A stretch of DNA of 64,000 nucleotides from Arthrobacter alpinus (GTDB lineage: Bacteria; Actinomycetota; Actinomycetes; Actinomycetales; Micrococcaceae). Positions within the stretch are counted from its first letter, which is position 1; each line of letters opens with the position of its first letter. Below are positions 45,074-53,737 of this stretch, in pieces. The notes under the pieces were generated by a model. That model was not told the origin of the DNA, did no database searches, and saw only the letters and a program-made list of their open reading frames with translations. A program made the translations under genes and the position numbers. Location of the stretch: contig NZ_CP012677.1 in the NCBI RefSeq assembly GCF_001294625.1, forward strand, positions 682,001 through 746,000. The letters run 5' to 3'.

Positions 45074-46653
45074 AGCGGAATGTTCCCATGCTTCTTAGCG
45101 GGCAGGCTGGCCCGCTTGTCACGCAGGGCGCGCAGGCCCTTGATGAGCTGGATGCGGGTGTCGGAGGGGGCGATGACAGCGTCGATGTAGCCAAGCTCGG
45201 CGGCCTGGTAGGGGTTGAGGAGTTCGTCCTCGTAGTGACGGACGATCTCGGCCCGGCGTGACTCTACGTCGCCGCCGTCGGCCTCCACTGCTGCAAGGTC
45301 GCGGCGGTAGAGGATATTGACGGCGCCCTGGGCGCCCATGACACCGATCTGGGCGGTGGGCCAGGCCAGGTTCAAATCGGCGCCGAGCTTCTTGGAGCCC
45401 ATGACGATGTAAGCTCCGCCGTATGCTTTGCGGGTGATCACTGTCAGCTTGGGCACAGTGGCCTCGGCGTAGGCGTAGAGCAGCTTGGCGCCGCGGCGGA
45501 TGATGCCCTGAAATTCCTGATCCTTGCCGGGCAGGAACCCTGGGACGTCCACCAGGGTGATGATGGGGATGTTGAAGGCGTCGCAGTTGCGGACAAAGCG
45601 GGCAGCCTTCTCGGAGGCGTTGATGTCCAGGGTGCCGGCGAACTGCATCGGCTGGTTGGCGACGATGCCGACCGTGTGACCCTCGATCCGGCCGTAGCCG
45701 ATCATCACGTTCGGGGCGTACAGTGCCTGCATTTCCAGGAAGTGGCCGTCGTCGAGAACCTGCTCGATGACCCGGCGCATATCGTAGGGGTGGTTGGCGG
45801 AGTCCGGGATCAACGCGTCAAGGGCGAGGTCGGCGTCGTCGAGCTCCAGCTCCTGCTCATGCTCTGTGACGGGGGCCTCGGCCAGGTTGTTTGAGGGCAG
45901 GAAGTCCAGGAGTTCACGGACAAACTCGATGGCGTCTGCCTCGTCGGCGGCCAGGTAGGTGGCCGTACCCGTGGTGGTGTTGTGCTGGCGGGCGCCGCCG
46001 AGGGTCTCCATGTCGACATCCTCGCCCGTGACGGTCTTGATGACGTCGGGTCCGGTGATGAACATGTGGGAGGTCTTATCCACCATGACCACGTAGTCCG
46101 TCAGGGCGGGGGAGTAGGCGGCGCCGCCGGCGCAGGGGCCCATGATCAGGGAGATCTGCGGGACCACACCCGAGGCGTGGACGTTGTTGCGGAAGATGTC
46201 CGCGAACATGGCCAGTGAGGCCACGCCCTCCTGGATGCGGGCGCCGCCGCCGTCATTGATGCCCACCACGGGGCAGCCGTTGCGCATGGCAAATTCCTGG
46301 ACCTTGACGATCTTCTCGCCGTTGACCTGGCTCAGCGAACCGCCGTAGACACTGAAGTCCTGGCTGTACAGGGCCACTAGCCTGCCATCCACGGTGCCGT
46401 AGCCGGAGACGACGCCGTCGCCCAGGGGCTTCTTCTTCTCCATGCCGAAGGCGTGCGAACGATGCACGGCGAGGGCGTCGAACTCGACGAAGGAGTCCGG
46501 GTCAACGAGCATCTCAATGCGCTCGCGGGCAGTGTTCTTGCCCTTGGCGTGCTGCTTTTCGACGGCGGCCTCACCGGAGGGGATGGCCGCCTGAGCCAAG
46601 CGGTCACGGAAATCGGCAATTTTGCCTGCAGTTGTCGAAAGGTCGTGGCTCAT
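45070..46653 (-). CDS. acyl-CoA (propionyl-CoA) carboxylase beta subunit
   Basis: A 527-residue carboxyltransferase subunit, like AccD5/PccB, that moves the carboxyl group from biotin to acetyl- or propionyl-Co[11 protein letters not shown] and [15 protein letters not shown] in the N-half and the [13 protein letters not shown] loop in the C-half are oxyanion and CoA-binding motifs. GGAGTACCT precedes the ATG. It works with the alpha subunit at 26215 and with the epsilon subunit downstream; divergent birA supplies biotin. Preference for propionyl-CoA is inferred from similarity to AccD5. Confidence 0.94.
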   Translation of the reverse strand: MSHDLSTTAGKIADFRDRLAQAAIPSGEAAVEKQHAKGKNTARERIEMLVDPDSFVEFDALAVHRSHAFGMEKKKPLGDGVVSGYGTVDGRLVALYSQDFSVYGGSLSQVNGEKIVKVQEFAMRNGCPVVGINDGGGARIQEGVASLAMFADIFRNNVHASGVVPQISLIMGPCAGGAAYSPALTDYVVMVDKTSHMFITGPDVIKTVTGEDVDMETLGGARQHNTTTGTATYLAADEADAIEFVRELLDFLPSNNLAEAPVTEHEQELELDDADLALDALIPDSANHPYDMRRVIEQVLDDGHFLEMQALYAPNVMIGYGRIEGHTVGIVANQPMQFAGTLDINASEKAARFVRNCDAFNIPIITLVDVPGFLPGKDQEFQGIIRRGAKLLYAYAEATVPKLTVITRKAYGGAYIVMGSKKLGADLNLAWPTAQIGVMGAQGAVNILYRRDLAAVEADGGDVESRRAEIVRHYEDELLNPYQAAELGYIDAVIAPSDTRIQLIKGLRALRDKRASLPAKKHGNIPL

Positions 46654-46878
46654 AGGTACTCCGGCTCAAGTTGTTGACGGCTAGCAACCCTTAAGTAGGA
46701 AACGCACAAAAGGGCAATCACTACTGACAGTCTAGTAACCGATATGGTCAGTGACTGTGTAGAAACCCTACAAAGTCGACGGTTCACAATCTGAGGTTCC
46801 TCCACCGCTGGGGCATCGGTCCGGCCGCAGCGCCCCGGCTGTGCCAGAACCCCGCGCCACGCCGGATAGGATTGAGCC

Positions 46879-47787
46879 ATGATCCGCACAATTCCCGCAC
46901 TGGAGAACAGTGCCCTTGACCGTGCGCTCACATACCCTTTGGGCGGCTTTCGGCGTGTCGTGGTGCTGGGAAAAACGGGGTCCACGAACGCGGACCTGGC
47001 AGCCCACGCCGCCGAAGAGCCAGCCCGGTGGCCCGATCTCAGTGTGCTGATCGCCGATTCGCAGAGTGCCGGCAAGGGTCGACTGGGACGTACGTGGGAG
47101 GTTCCCGCCGGGGCTGCCATGATTTCAAGTGTCCTGCTCCGACCCGTGGACGCTTCGGCACACCCGGGTGTTCCGGCCTTCCTACCGACTGGCTACGGAT
47201 GGCTTTCCATCCTGGCTGGCATCGCCCTGTGCCAGGCCGTGAACGCTGATGCCGGTGTTCCTGCCGCGCTCAAATGGCCCAACGACGTGCTGGTAGACGG
47301 GCGCAAACTTGCCGGCATCCTGGCGCAGGTGGTGTTTCCCGAGGGCGACGGCGCAGGGCCGGGTCCCGCCGTCGTCGTCGGAGCGGGCGTGAACATCAGC
47401 CAGGAACGCGAACAATTGCCCGTTGAACGGGCCACCTCGCTGGCACTGGCTGGTGCCGTGATGCTTGATCGAAACGTGCTTCTGCCCGCCTACCTCAACC
47501 GGTTTGCCCGCCTGTATCAGGACTTTGTGGCTGTGGGCGGCGACGCCCTACGCCCGTTAGCGGGGGGCGAGTCCGCGCATTCGCTGGCCTCGGCACTGAT
47601 GGCGACCCTGGGAACAGCTGTCAGGGCGGAACTTCCTGGCGGCGAAATGCTTTATGGCACGGCTGTGCGGCTAGGGGGCGACGGCGGGCTGGAGGTCAAG
47701 GCCGATGACGGCACCATCCACAAGGTCAGCGCAGGGGACGTTGTCCACTTGCGGCGCGTTGACGGGACCGATGTGGGCTATGCGTAG
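46879..47787 (+). CDS. birA: biotin-[acetyl-CoA carboxylase] ligase
   Basis: A 302-residue ligase that joins biotin to the carrier Lys of carboxylases with ATP. Seen: GKTGSTNADLAA, the biotinyl-AMP loop AGKGRLGRTWEVPAG, KWPNDVLVDGRKLAGIL, and VGAGVNISQ. It starts straight at the ligase domain with no DNA-binding HTH, so unlike E. coli BirA it cannot act as the repressor of biotin genes. It is divergent from accD with 225 bases between; that gap contains possible promoters. Its 3' end overlaps the PH-domain gene by 8 bases. Confidence 0.95.
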   Translation: MIRTIPALENSALDRALTYPLGGFRRVVVLGKTGSTNADLAAHAAEEPARWPDLSVLIADSQSAGKGRLGRTWEVPAGAAMISSVLLRPVDASAHPGVPAFLPTGYGWLSILAGIALCQAVNADAGVPAALKWPNDVLVDGRKLAGILAQVVFPEGDGAGPGPAVVVGAGVNISQEREQLPVERATSLALAGAVMLDRNVLLPAYLNRFARLYQDFVAVGGDALRPLAGGESAHSLASALMATLGTAVRAELPGGEMLYGTAVRLGGDGGLEVKADDGTIHKVSAGDVVHLRRVDGTDVGYA

Positions 47788-48394
47788 CTGGCTGGTCGAG
47801 GGTGAACAGGTCAGCGTCAAATGCCGGCCGCATCCGCGCATCTTGGTCTGGCCCATCACGATGGGGCTGCTGCTGATAGTGGCGGCCTCCGCGGCTCTGG
47901 CGAAGTTGCAATCGGCACAGTTCGCCAGCTGGGCACCCGGGGCGGCACAGTTGCGTGAGCCGGGAATCGTCTTGCTGCTGACAGCGGTGCTGTTGATAGA
48001 AATCGCCTACCCGGTGCGGCGGGTGATCCGCTGGGCCAACACCCGGTATGTGCTCACCAACCAGCGCATGGTGATTCGGCGGGGAAATCTGCGCAGGAGC
48101 CAAGATGACTTTGTCCTGGCGCGGGTGCAAAGTGTCGACACGCGCCAAAAGTTACGCCAACGCATGGTGGGGGCCGGGGAGTTGGACTTTCACATGGTGA
48201 CCGGGGGAGTGCGGACCGTCCACGATGTCCCGCACATTCAAGAATTCAAGAACTACACACACGAGGCGTGGATGAAATTGTTCCGTGCGTCCTTTCAGCC
48301 AGCACCCGGTCAGGGGTACTACGCTGAGGAAGTCGACCCCAGTGAGAGCCAATCAATAGGAAAGGAGCAACGCAAGCTTGGAAGAGAGCAATAA
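47780..48394 (+). CDS. bacterial PH-domain membrane protein
   Basis: A 204-residue protein with two membrane helices (about 26-50 and 65-85) followed by a bPH2-type beta domain (YVLTNQRMVIRRGNLRRSQDDF, RVQSVDTRQKLRQRMVGAGELDF). Its role is not established; such proteins often sit at the membrane near cell-envelope enzymes. The ATG at 47780 overlaps the birA stop, and its own 3' end overlaps the cyclase start by 17 bases, so the three genes are one transcription unit. Confidence 0.85.
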   Translation: MRSWLVEGEQVSVKCRPHPRILVWPITMGLLLIVAASAALAKLQSAQFASWAPGAAQLREPGIVLLLTAVLLIEIAYPVRRVIRWANTRYVLTNQRMVIRRGNLRRSQDDFVLARVQSVDTRQKLRQRMVGAGELDFHMVTGGVRTVHDVPHIQEFKNYTHEAWMKLFRASFQPAPGQGYYAEEVDPSESQSIGKEQRKLGREQ

Positions 48395-49457
48395 TCCCCC
48401 CGAGCCCTCGCTCCTACCCGCCTCACGAAGCCAGACACAAGCCCTCGAAGCCCAGCTATTGGGCGGCGAACGCACCATGCGTCGGCGCGAAGTTGCCGCC
48501 GGTGCCGGCGTTTCCCTGCTCTCGGCTCGCAAAATTTGGCGCGCCATGGGCTTCCCCAATCTAGGGGACGACGACGTCGCGTTCACCCAACGTGACCAGG
48601 ACGCCTTGGCACTTGTGGTCACCATGGTCAGGGAGGGTCTGCTGACCGAGGAAACCGCCATCTCTGTCACCCGTTCCATTGGTCAGATGACGGACCGCAT
48701 GGCGGTGTGGCAGATTGAAGCCCTCGTCGAGGATTTGGTGGCCGAGCACGGAGTCAGTGACGCCGAGGCTCGCCGTGCCGTGGTGTCCGAATTGCCAAAC
48801 TTGATTGCCCCGTTGGAAGAATTGCTGGTCTATTCGTACCGGCGCCAGCTCAATGCCGGCGTTCAACGTCTTGCCGTGCGGGCCGAAGAAGGCTTGGCCG
48901 CAAGCGCCCTGGGCCGCGACGGGGACGAAGACGACACCCCGTTGCCGCTGGCCCGCGCCGTGGGGTTCGCCGACCTGGTCAGCTACACCTCCTTGTCTCG
49001 CCGGATGAATGAGAAGACCCTGGCCAAGTTGGTGCAACGTTTTGAAAACGTCTGCGCCGAGATCATCAGCGTTGGTGGCGGGCGATTGGTGAAGACCATC
49101 GGCGATGAGGTGTTGTTCAATTGTGAAACCCCGGTGGCTGGTGCCCAGATTTCCCTGGCGCTGGCTGAAGCGATGGAAGCCGATGATTTCCTGCCCGAGG
49201 CCCGCGTGGCCATGGTCTGGGGGCGGGTGCTCTCAAGGTTGGGTGACATTTACGGGCCCACAGTGAATCTTGCAGCCCGTCTGACCTCGCTCGCCGAACC
49301 TGGCACCGTGTTGATTGACTCGGTCACTGCTGCATCTTTGGCTGGTGACGACAGATTCATCCTCACAGAACTGCCCATGGAACACGTACGCGGTTTTGGT
49401 GAGATTTCCCCGGTTCTGCTCCAACGTGGCCGCGGCCAGGGAATCGTCGTCGACTAA
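48378..49457 (+). CDS. class III adenylate cyclase
   Basis: A 359-residue soluble cyclase making cAMP from ATP. Residues 30-170 form a helical regulatory region beginning with an HTH-like stretch (MRRREVAAGAGVSLLSARKIW). The catalytic domain (about 190-350) retains all key residues: metal-binding Asp in GFADLVSYT and in TIGDEVLF, the adenine-specifying Lys just before it and Asp in LGDIYGPTVN, and the transition-state Asn/Arg in NLAARLTSL. The soluble cyclase of Brevibacterium liquefaciens (now placed near Arthrobacter) is a plausible relative. TTG 48378 has AAAGGAG upstream. It overlaps the 3' end of the DUF222/HNH gene on the other strand. Confidence 0.9.
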   Translation: MEESNNPPEPSLLPASRSQTQALEAQLLGGERTMRRREVAAGAGVSLLSARKIWRAMGFPNLGDDDVAFTQRDQDALALVVTMVREGLLTEETAISVTRSIGQMTDRMAVWQIEALVEDLVAEHGVSDAEARRAVVSELPNLIAPLEELLVYSYRRQLNAGVQRLAVRAEEGLAASALGRDGDEDDTPLPLARAVGFADLVSYTSLSRRMNEKTLAKLVQRFENVCAEIISVGGGRLVKTIGDEVLFNCETPVAGAQISLALAEAMEADDFLPEARVAMVWGRVLSRLGDIYGPTVNLAARLTSLAEPGTVLIDSVTAASLAGDDRFILTELPMEHVRGFGEISPVLLQRGRGQGIVVD

Positions 49458-51556
49458 TCCCCACCGGCTCCCACTGCTCGCAAGCTCGCAGCGGGTCCCT
49501 CGCCGTCGTGGGCCCAACAGCCCAACCCTCTCCCCAACCCAACGTTGGTCGTGTGTGTCTTCGGTGATCGCGCTTGTCGAGATCCTGGTGGTCTTGGTTG
49601 GTGGGGTTTTGTGTGCGGGGGGTGCCGTGGTGGTAGGTGTTGCGGCGTTCGTGTTGGGTGGGGTCCACGTTGTAGCTGGGGGTGTAGAAGGGGATGCCTT
49701 GGTTGAGGCGGACGGTCCAGTGGCCTTGGTGTGTGAGGGTGTGGTGGGGGCCGCAGAGTGGTGCGGCGTTGTTGATGTTGTTTTCCCCGCCTTCGTACCA
49801 GGGGATGATGTGGTGGGCTTCGGTCCAGGTTCCGGGTTTGGTGCAGTCGGGGAAGGTGCAGCCGAGGTCGCGGGCGAGCAGGATTTTGCGTTGTGCGGTG
49901 GTGAAGAGGCGTTGGGTGCGGCCGACGTTGAGGATCTCGCTGCCGTCGCCGAGGATGGTGCCGGTGATGTCGGCGTCGCAGAGGGTTTCGGCGAAGGCTG
50001 CTAGGGGTTGTGGGCCGCTGTAGGGGGCTAGTGCGATGCCGAGGGGTTCCCCGGCGGTGTTCTTGCGTTCGAGTTCGGTTTGGGTGGTGCTGATGAATAC
50101 TTGGGGTCTGAGGCCGCCGGTGATCGGGAGTAGGCCGGTGCGGGCGGCGAGTTTGAGGCAGTCGATGAGCCCGTCGAGGAGTTTTTGTCCGTGGGTGCGT
50201 CGGTCGGTTACGGCTGGGTCGGTGGAGTGTGGATCGATGGGGTCTAGGCCGGGTAGGTCTTCTTCGCTGCCGGGTTCGGGCACGCTGGTGCCATTGAGTA
50301 GGTGTGGCCACGGACGGGCACCACGGTCCTGGGTGGTGTCAGGTCCGCCAGGGTTGTCAGGGCCGCCGCAGTTGTCAGGTCCGCCAGGGTTGTTGGGTGG
50401 GTGGTGGGGTGCGTGGATCGTGGACCAGTCCTCGTTGTTATCGATGGTGGGTTCCCACCCGGTGGTGAAGGGCTCCTGACTGCCGGGGCATGCCCATGCC
50501 GGGGCCGGGCCCTGCGAGGGTGGCGGCCAGCTCTCCGGGCCCATGCCGCCAACACCACCACCACCACCACCACCAGCACCAGCACCAGCACCAGAGTTGC
50601 CGGTGCCAGCATCAGCACTGTTGCCGTTGCCGTTGTCGGCGCCTGTGTCTGTGTCTGTGTTTGTGTTTGTGTTGGTTGGGGTTGGTGGCGGAGTCGATGC
50701 TGGCCAGCATGGTTTCGTATTGCAGGATGGTGAGATGGCCGTCGAAGCCGACCAGTCCGCGGTGGGGGCGGCGGAAGAAGATGCCTTGCTTGGCTAATAG
50801 TTCACCCTCGGTGGGGCGTTGCCCGTCGGGGTTTAGCAGGTTCACCGCTTGTAGGCCCAGGGGGCGTAGGAAGTCTGGGGGCTCTACCAGGGCGTAGCTG
50901 GTGAGGGTTTCCTCCAGTTCCCGGTCTGTGCCTTCCGGGATCTGGCCGGCTTGGGCTAGGTGGGTGGCTTCGTCGGTGAAGGAAGAGATGATCAGTGCCT
51001 GCTCGAGTGAGACGTCTCCGGCAAAGAATGCTGCTGCGAGCACCGGCTGTGTCGGGGCTGTGATGGTGCCGGTCAAACCATCGGTGGCGGGCAGGAGGTG
51101 CTCGGCTAGGCGGAGCCGGCGGTGGGCTTCGCCCCGGCCCAGTTTCAAGGAGCTGGTCAGTAGCTCTGCCGGGGTCCGGAAGCCGTCTTTGTCGTACCGG
51201 CCGGCCCGGACCCGGTCCGCGAGGTCCGCGGCGGCCTGCACCCCCAGCCCGGCCAGGAGCCGGGAGAGATGTTCGAGGGTTTGTGCCCAGTCCATGGACT
51301 CGGTATCGCTGAGCGCACCCAGCTCCAACCCGAACGGGGCCCGCCCGACCCCCGAGGACCCCTCAGCCATGCTGGCAGGAGCCGTGGCAGGGCCAGTGCT
51401 GGCAGGAGCCGTGGCAGGGCCGGTGCCTGCAAAGCTCGGGGTGGCCGTTCGGGCTAGGGCCGTGGCAAGGGCCAGTAATTGGTGGATGTGCCCACCAATA
51501 CCAGTGCCGCTACCTGTGGATCCGGGATAACCCGGCCTCCCTGCCGTTGCTTCCAT
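49363..51556 (-). pseudogene. DUF222/HNH endonuclease-like gene with a one-base frame disruption
   Basis: The 5' part (51556 to about 50680) encodes the helical DUF222 domain; the 3' part, in another frame to 49363, encodes the rest and an HNH nuclease motif (CTFPDCTKPGTWTEAHHIIPWYEGG split by spacing; HH and the later CGPHH are present). The span is 2194 bases, one more than a multiple of three. Moving frame at the AACCCCAACCAACAC stretch gives a continuous linker of Asn/Thr/Asp/Gly joining both halves, about 730 residues in total. Such proteins are multi-copy in Actinobacteria and may be mobile-element-like. The disruption may be real, phase-variable or a sequencing error. The last ~95 bases overlap the cyclase gene. 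Confidence 0.75.
50553..50685. repeat. simple-sequence tracts in the nuclease linker
   Basis: On the plus strand: CCA triplets followed by three GCACCA units (50553-50590), five TGTGTC/TGTGTT hexamers (50644-50673), and TTGG tetramers (50672-50685). The tetramer block lies at the frame break of the DUF222/HNH gene. Confidence 0.85.
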
Positions 51557-51683
51557 ACCCCTAACTTTACCGGCACCCACCGACACTATTAGAAGATTAA
51601 TACCAGAAAATGGACAACTACCCACAATTACTAGCATGTGGAGGAACCATCAAGGAACCACCAATGAATTCTGGCAGCCAATC

Positions 51684-51717
51684 AGTCAACCAAGTCAACC
51701 AAGTCAACCAAGTCAAC
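51684..51717. repeat. 9-bp tandem repeat, about 3.8 copies
   Basis: The unit AGTCAACCA begins at 51684, 51693 and 51702, with a partial copy AGTCAAC at 51711. Confidence 0.9.
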
Positions 51718-51760
51718 TCGGCGTAATGCCCCTAGACCTGTGTCACGCAGTGGATTGAAT

Positions 51761-51805
51761 CCATGGGGAACAAAGCCATGGGAAACAGATCCATAGGAAA
51801 CAATG
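51761..51805. repeat. 15-bp imperfect tandem repeat, 3 copies
   Basis: Units CCATGGGGAACAAAG, CCATGGGAAACAGAT and CCATAGGAAACAATG follow one another without gaps. Confidence 0.8.
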
Positions 51806-51890
51806 AGGATGGCAGCGTACTCTGGTTTTCATGCCACGGTTCGCCGGGGGCGGGAAAGCAGATTCAACAATTGTCGGGCGGGTGACGTGC

Positions 51891-52691
51891 ATGAGGATAC
51901 ATGGCCGGGGGGCAGCGTCTGCCCGTTCGTGGCCGGGGCAGGGACTGAAGCTAGGCTCCGTGACCTTGCTTGTGGGGTTATCGGGGCTCATTCTGTCCCT
52001 GCTTGGCTGCCAAGGAAGCAACGTCAACCCAACGGCACCCGAACAAGCGGCGTCCAACCACGCTCACAACCCAAAAGTGGTGGTCATTGGCGACTCGCTC
52101 AGCACTGGCTACGGAACGTCCCCGGAGTATGCCTGGCCGCAACTGATCAACGCCGATCCCCACGACACAGACGACACAGACCACAAACCGGACCTGAAAA
52201 GCGCCGCGCAAAATGGCAGTGGCTATACGGCCATCGGGGACAACCGCTCAACGTTTGGTTCACAGGTGGAGCAGGAAGTGGAGGACAACACCGGGCTGGT
52301 CCTGTTCTTTGGCTCGGTGAATGACCGGGGGAAAGAACCGGCAGCCATAGCCAACGCAGCCATGGCAGCCTACGCCGCAGCCAAGGCAACAGCTCCGGGG
52401 GCCACGCTGCTGGTGGTGGGGCCGCCGTCGTACACTGACATGCCCGACGCGCAAACGCTGGCAGTCCGGGACGCGGTGGAAAAGGCAGCAGGGGCTGCAG
52501 GGGTGACCTTCGTGGATCCCATCGCCCAAGGCTGGTTCCTGGGTCAAGCCCCCGGGCTGGTGGGCCCAGATGGCGTACACCTTTCCGTAGCCGGCCAACG
52601 CTATGTTCAGGTGCAGATGAGGAACCTCATCGAGAAGTACTCGGAGGCGACGCCCGCCACCGGAGCTGCGCCCTCCACCCAAGGCACATGA
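51891..52691 (+). CDS. SGNH-family lipoprotein hydrolase
   Basis: A 266-residue exported hydrolase. A signal peptide ends in a lipobox (LSLLGC), so it is probably a lipoprotein. The SGNH blocks are all present: GDSLS (nucleophile Ser), the Gly of NGSG, Asn in GSVND, and DGVHLS with the catalytic Asp and His. It likely removes acyl or acetyl esters from a surface glycan or lipid. ATG 51891 gives the shortest signal peptide; other starts upstream are possible. It is followed after 3 bases by an LpqC-like esterase, probably co-transcribed. Confidence 0.85.
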   Translation: MRIHGRGAASARSWPGQGLKLGSVTLLVGLSGLILSLLGCQGSNVNPTAPEQAASNHAHNPKVVVIGDSLSTGYGTSPEYAWPQLINADPHDTDDTDHKPDLKSAAQNGSGYTAIGDNRSTFGSQVEQEVEDNTGLVLFFGSVNDRGKEPAAIANAAMAAYAAAKATAPGATLLVVGPPSYTDMPDAQTLAVRDAVEKAAGAAGVTFVDPIAQGWFLGQAPGLVGPDGVHLSVAGQRYVQVQMRNLIEKYSEATPATGAAPSTQGT

Positions 52692-52694
52692 CCC

Positions 52695-53579
52695 ATGGGC
52701 AACAAGCATGCGTGGACGACGGCCGATCTGATGGCCACTGATCACCGGATACTGGTTGACGGGCAGGAACGGAGCTACTCCATGGTCACGGCCGCCCCGA
52801 GAAATAACGGGCCCACCCCCGAGCTTGCCGCTGTCCTGATTTTCTTGCACGGCTCCAACCAGACGGGGCCCAAGCTGCGTGCTTTTAGCGGGCACAGCCT
52901 TGACGGCCTGGCGGTGAGCGGCCGCGTGGCCGTCGTCTACCCCAATGGCCACAGGAGTGTCTGGAACCATGCGCGTGCGGGCGCCGGGGCCGTGGACGAC
53001 ATGTCCTTCATGGCGGCGCTAGTGGAGCATTTTCACCAGCTGCACGGCCTCCTTCCCGTCATAGCGGCCGGTTACTCCAACGGCGGGCAGCTGGTGATCC
53101 GGATGATCCATGAGATTCCTGGGAAGCTCGACGGCGCCGCCATCTTCAGTGCCACCCTTCCCCGTTCTGGTGGGTTGGCTTTTGCCGACAAACAGCAGCC
53201 GATGCCTGTGGTGCTGATACACGGGACACGGGACCTGGTGGTTCCCTACAACGGTGATGCCGGTTTTCTGGGCCTCGGCTTCAGGAACAGGGGACCGTCC
53301 GCTCCGGAAACCGCCCGCTATTTTGCCGCCCGGAACAACATCACTGCCCCGCCGCTCGTCTCACGCCTGCCGCACCGAGCAGAAAGCGGCAGCACGTACG
53401 TCACACTCACCAGTTACGCACAACAGGGTCGGGATCCGGTGAAGTTGTACACGGTTGTTGGCGGCGGGCACGTGGTCCCCAACCCGCACAAAAGTGCCAT
53501 TTTTGTTTTGGGTAGAACCACCCTGGACATCAGCGCAGCACAAGCCCTGACGGAGGCCTTCCCAGTCCTGCGTGGCTAA
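52695..53579 (+). CDS. LpqC/PHB-depolymerase-like esterase
   Basis: A 294-residue alpha/beta hydrolase. LIFLHGSNQTG is the oxyanion region, the nucleophile Ser is in AGYSNGGQLV near 140, and VLIHGTRDLVVPYNG plus GGGHVVPNP carry the likely Asp and His. The family covers feruloyl esterases and PHB depolymerases (LpqC). No signal peptide is seen in this frame, which is odd for the group, so the protein may be cytosolic. It starts 3 bases past the SGNH stop, so the pair may deacylate the same substrate. Confidence 0.85.
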   Translation: MGNKHAWTTADLMATDHRILVDGQERSYSMVTAAPRNNGPTPELAAVLIFLHGSNQTGPKLRAFSGHSLDGLAVSGRVAVVYPNGHRSVWNHARAGAGAVDDMSFMAALVEHFHQLHGLLPVIAAGYSNGGQLVIRMIHEIPGKLDGAAIFSATLPRSGGLAFADKQQPMPVVLIHGTRDLVVPYNGDAGFLGLGFRNRGPSAPETARYFAARNNITAPPLVSRLPHRAESGSTYVTLTSYAQQGRDPVKLYTVVGGGHVVPNPHKSAIFVLGRTTLDISAAQALTEAFPVLRG

Positions 53580-53618
53580 GCGGGCGCCCCGCCAGCAACC
53601 CATAAGTCGCCAGCAAAA

Positions 53619-53632
53619 ATCGATTAATCGAT
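53619..53632. promoter_or_regulatory. 14-bp AT-rich palindrome
   Basis: ATCGATTAATCGAT is a perfect palindrome about 105 bases upstream of the Ig-like gene start, in an otherwise GC-rich region; possible operator. Confidence 0.4.
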
Positions 53633-53737
53633 CGTGTGGAGCAATCAGCTAGGATAATGGCGGTGCCGCAACTATCCCAGTTCACGGATGGTTCACACCC
53701 GAGTGCCCTCCCGATTCGGATGATTCAAAGGTTAGCC

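Larger units (their letters stand above)
51557..51890. other. 334-base intergenic region with short tandem repeats
   Basis: No gene is convincing here. It holds divergent promoters for the HNH-type gene and the SGNH lipoprotein, plus the repeats listed at 51684 and 51761. The sequence is less GC-rich than neighbouring genes. Confidence 0.6.

Noticed and set aside
46654..46878. Biotin-responsive operator between accD and birA
   Set aside because: BirA here lacks an HTH and no clean palindrome of the known biotin-repressor types could be seen.
50530..50700. Frame break as programmed ribosomal frameshift
   Set aside because: No slippery heptamer or downstream structure is evident at the point of shift; repeat slippage or sequencing error is simpler.
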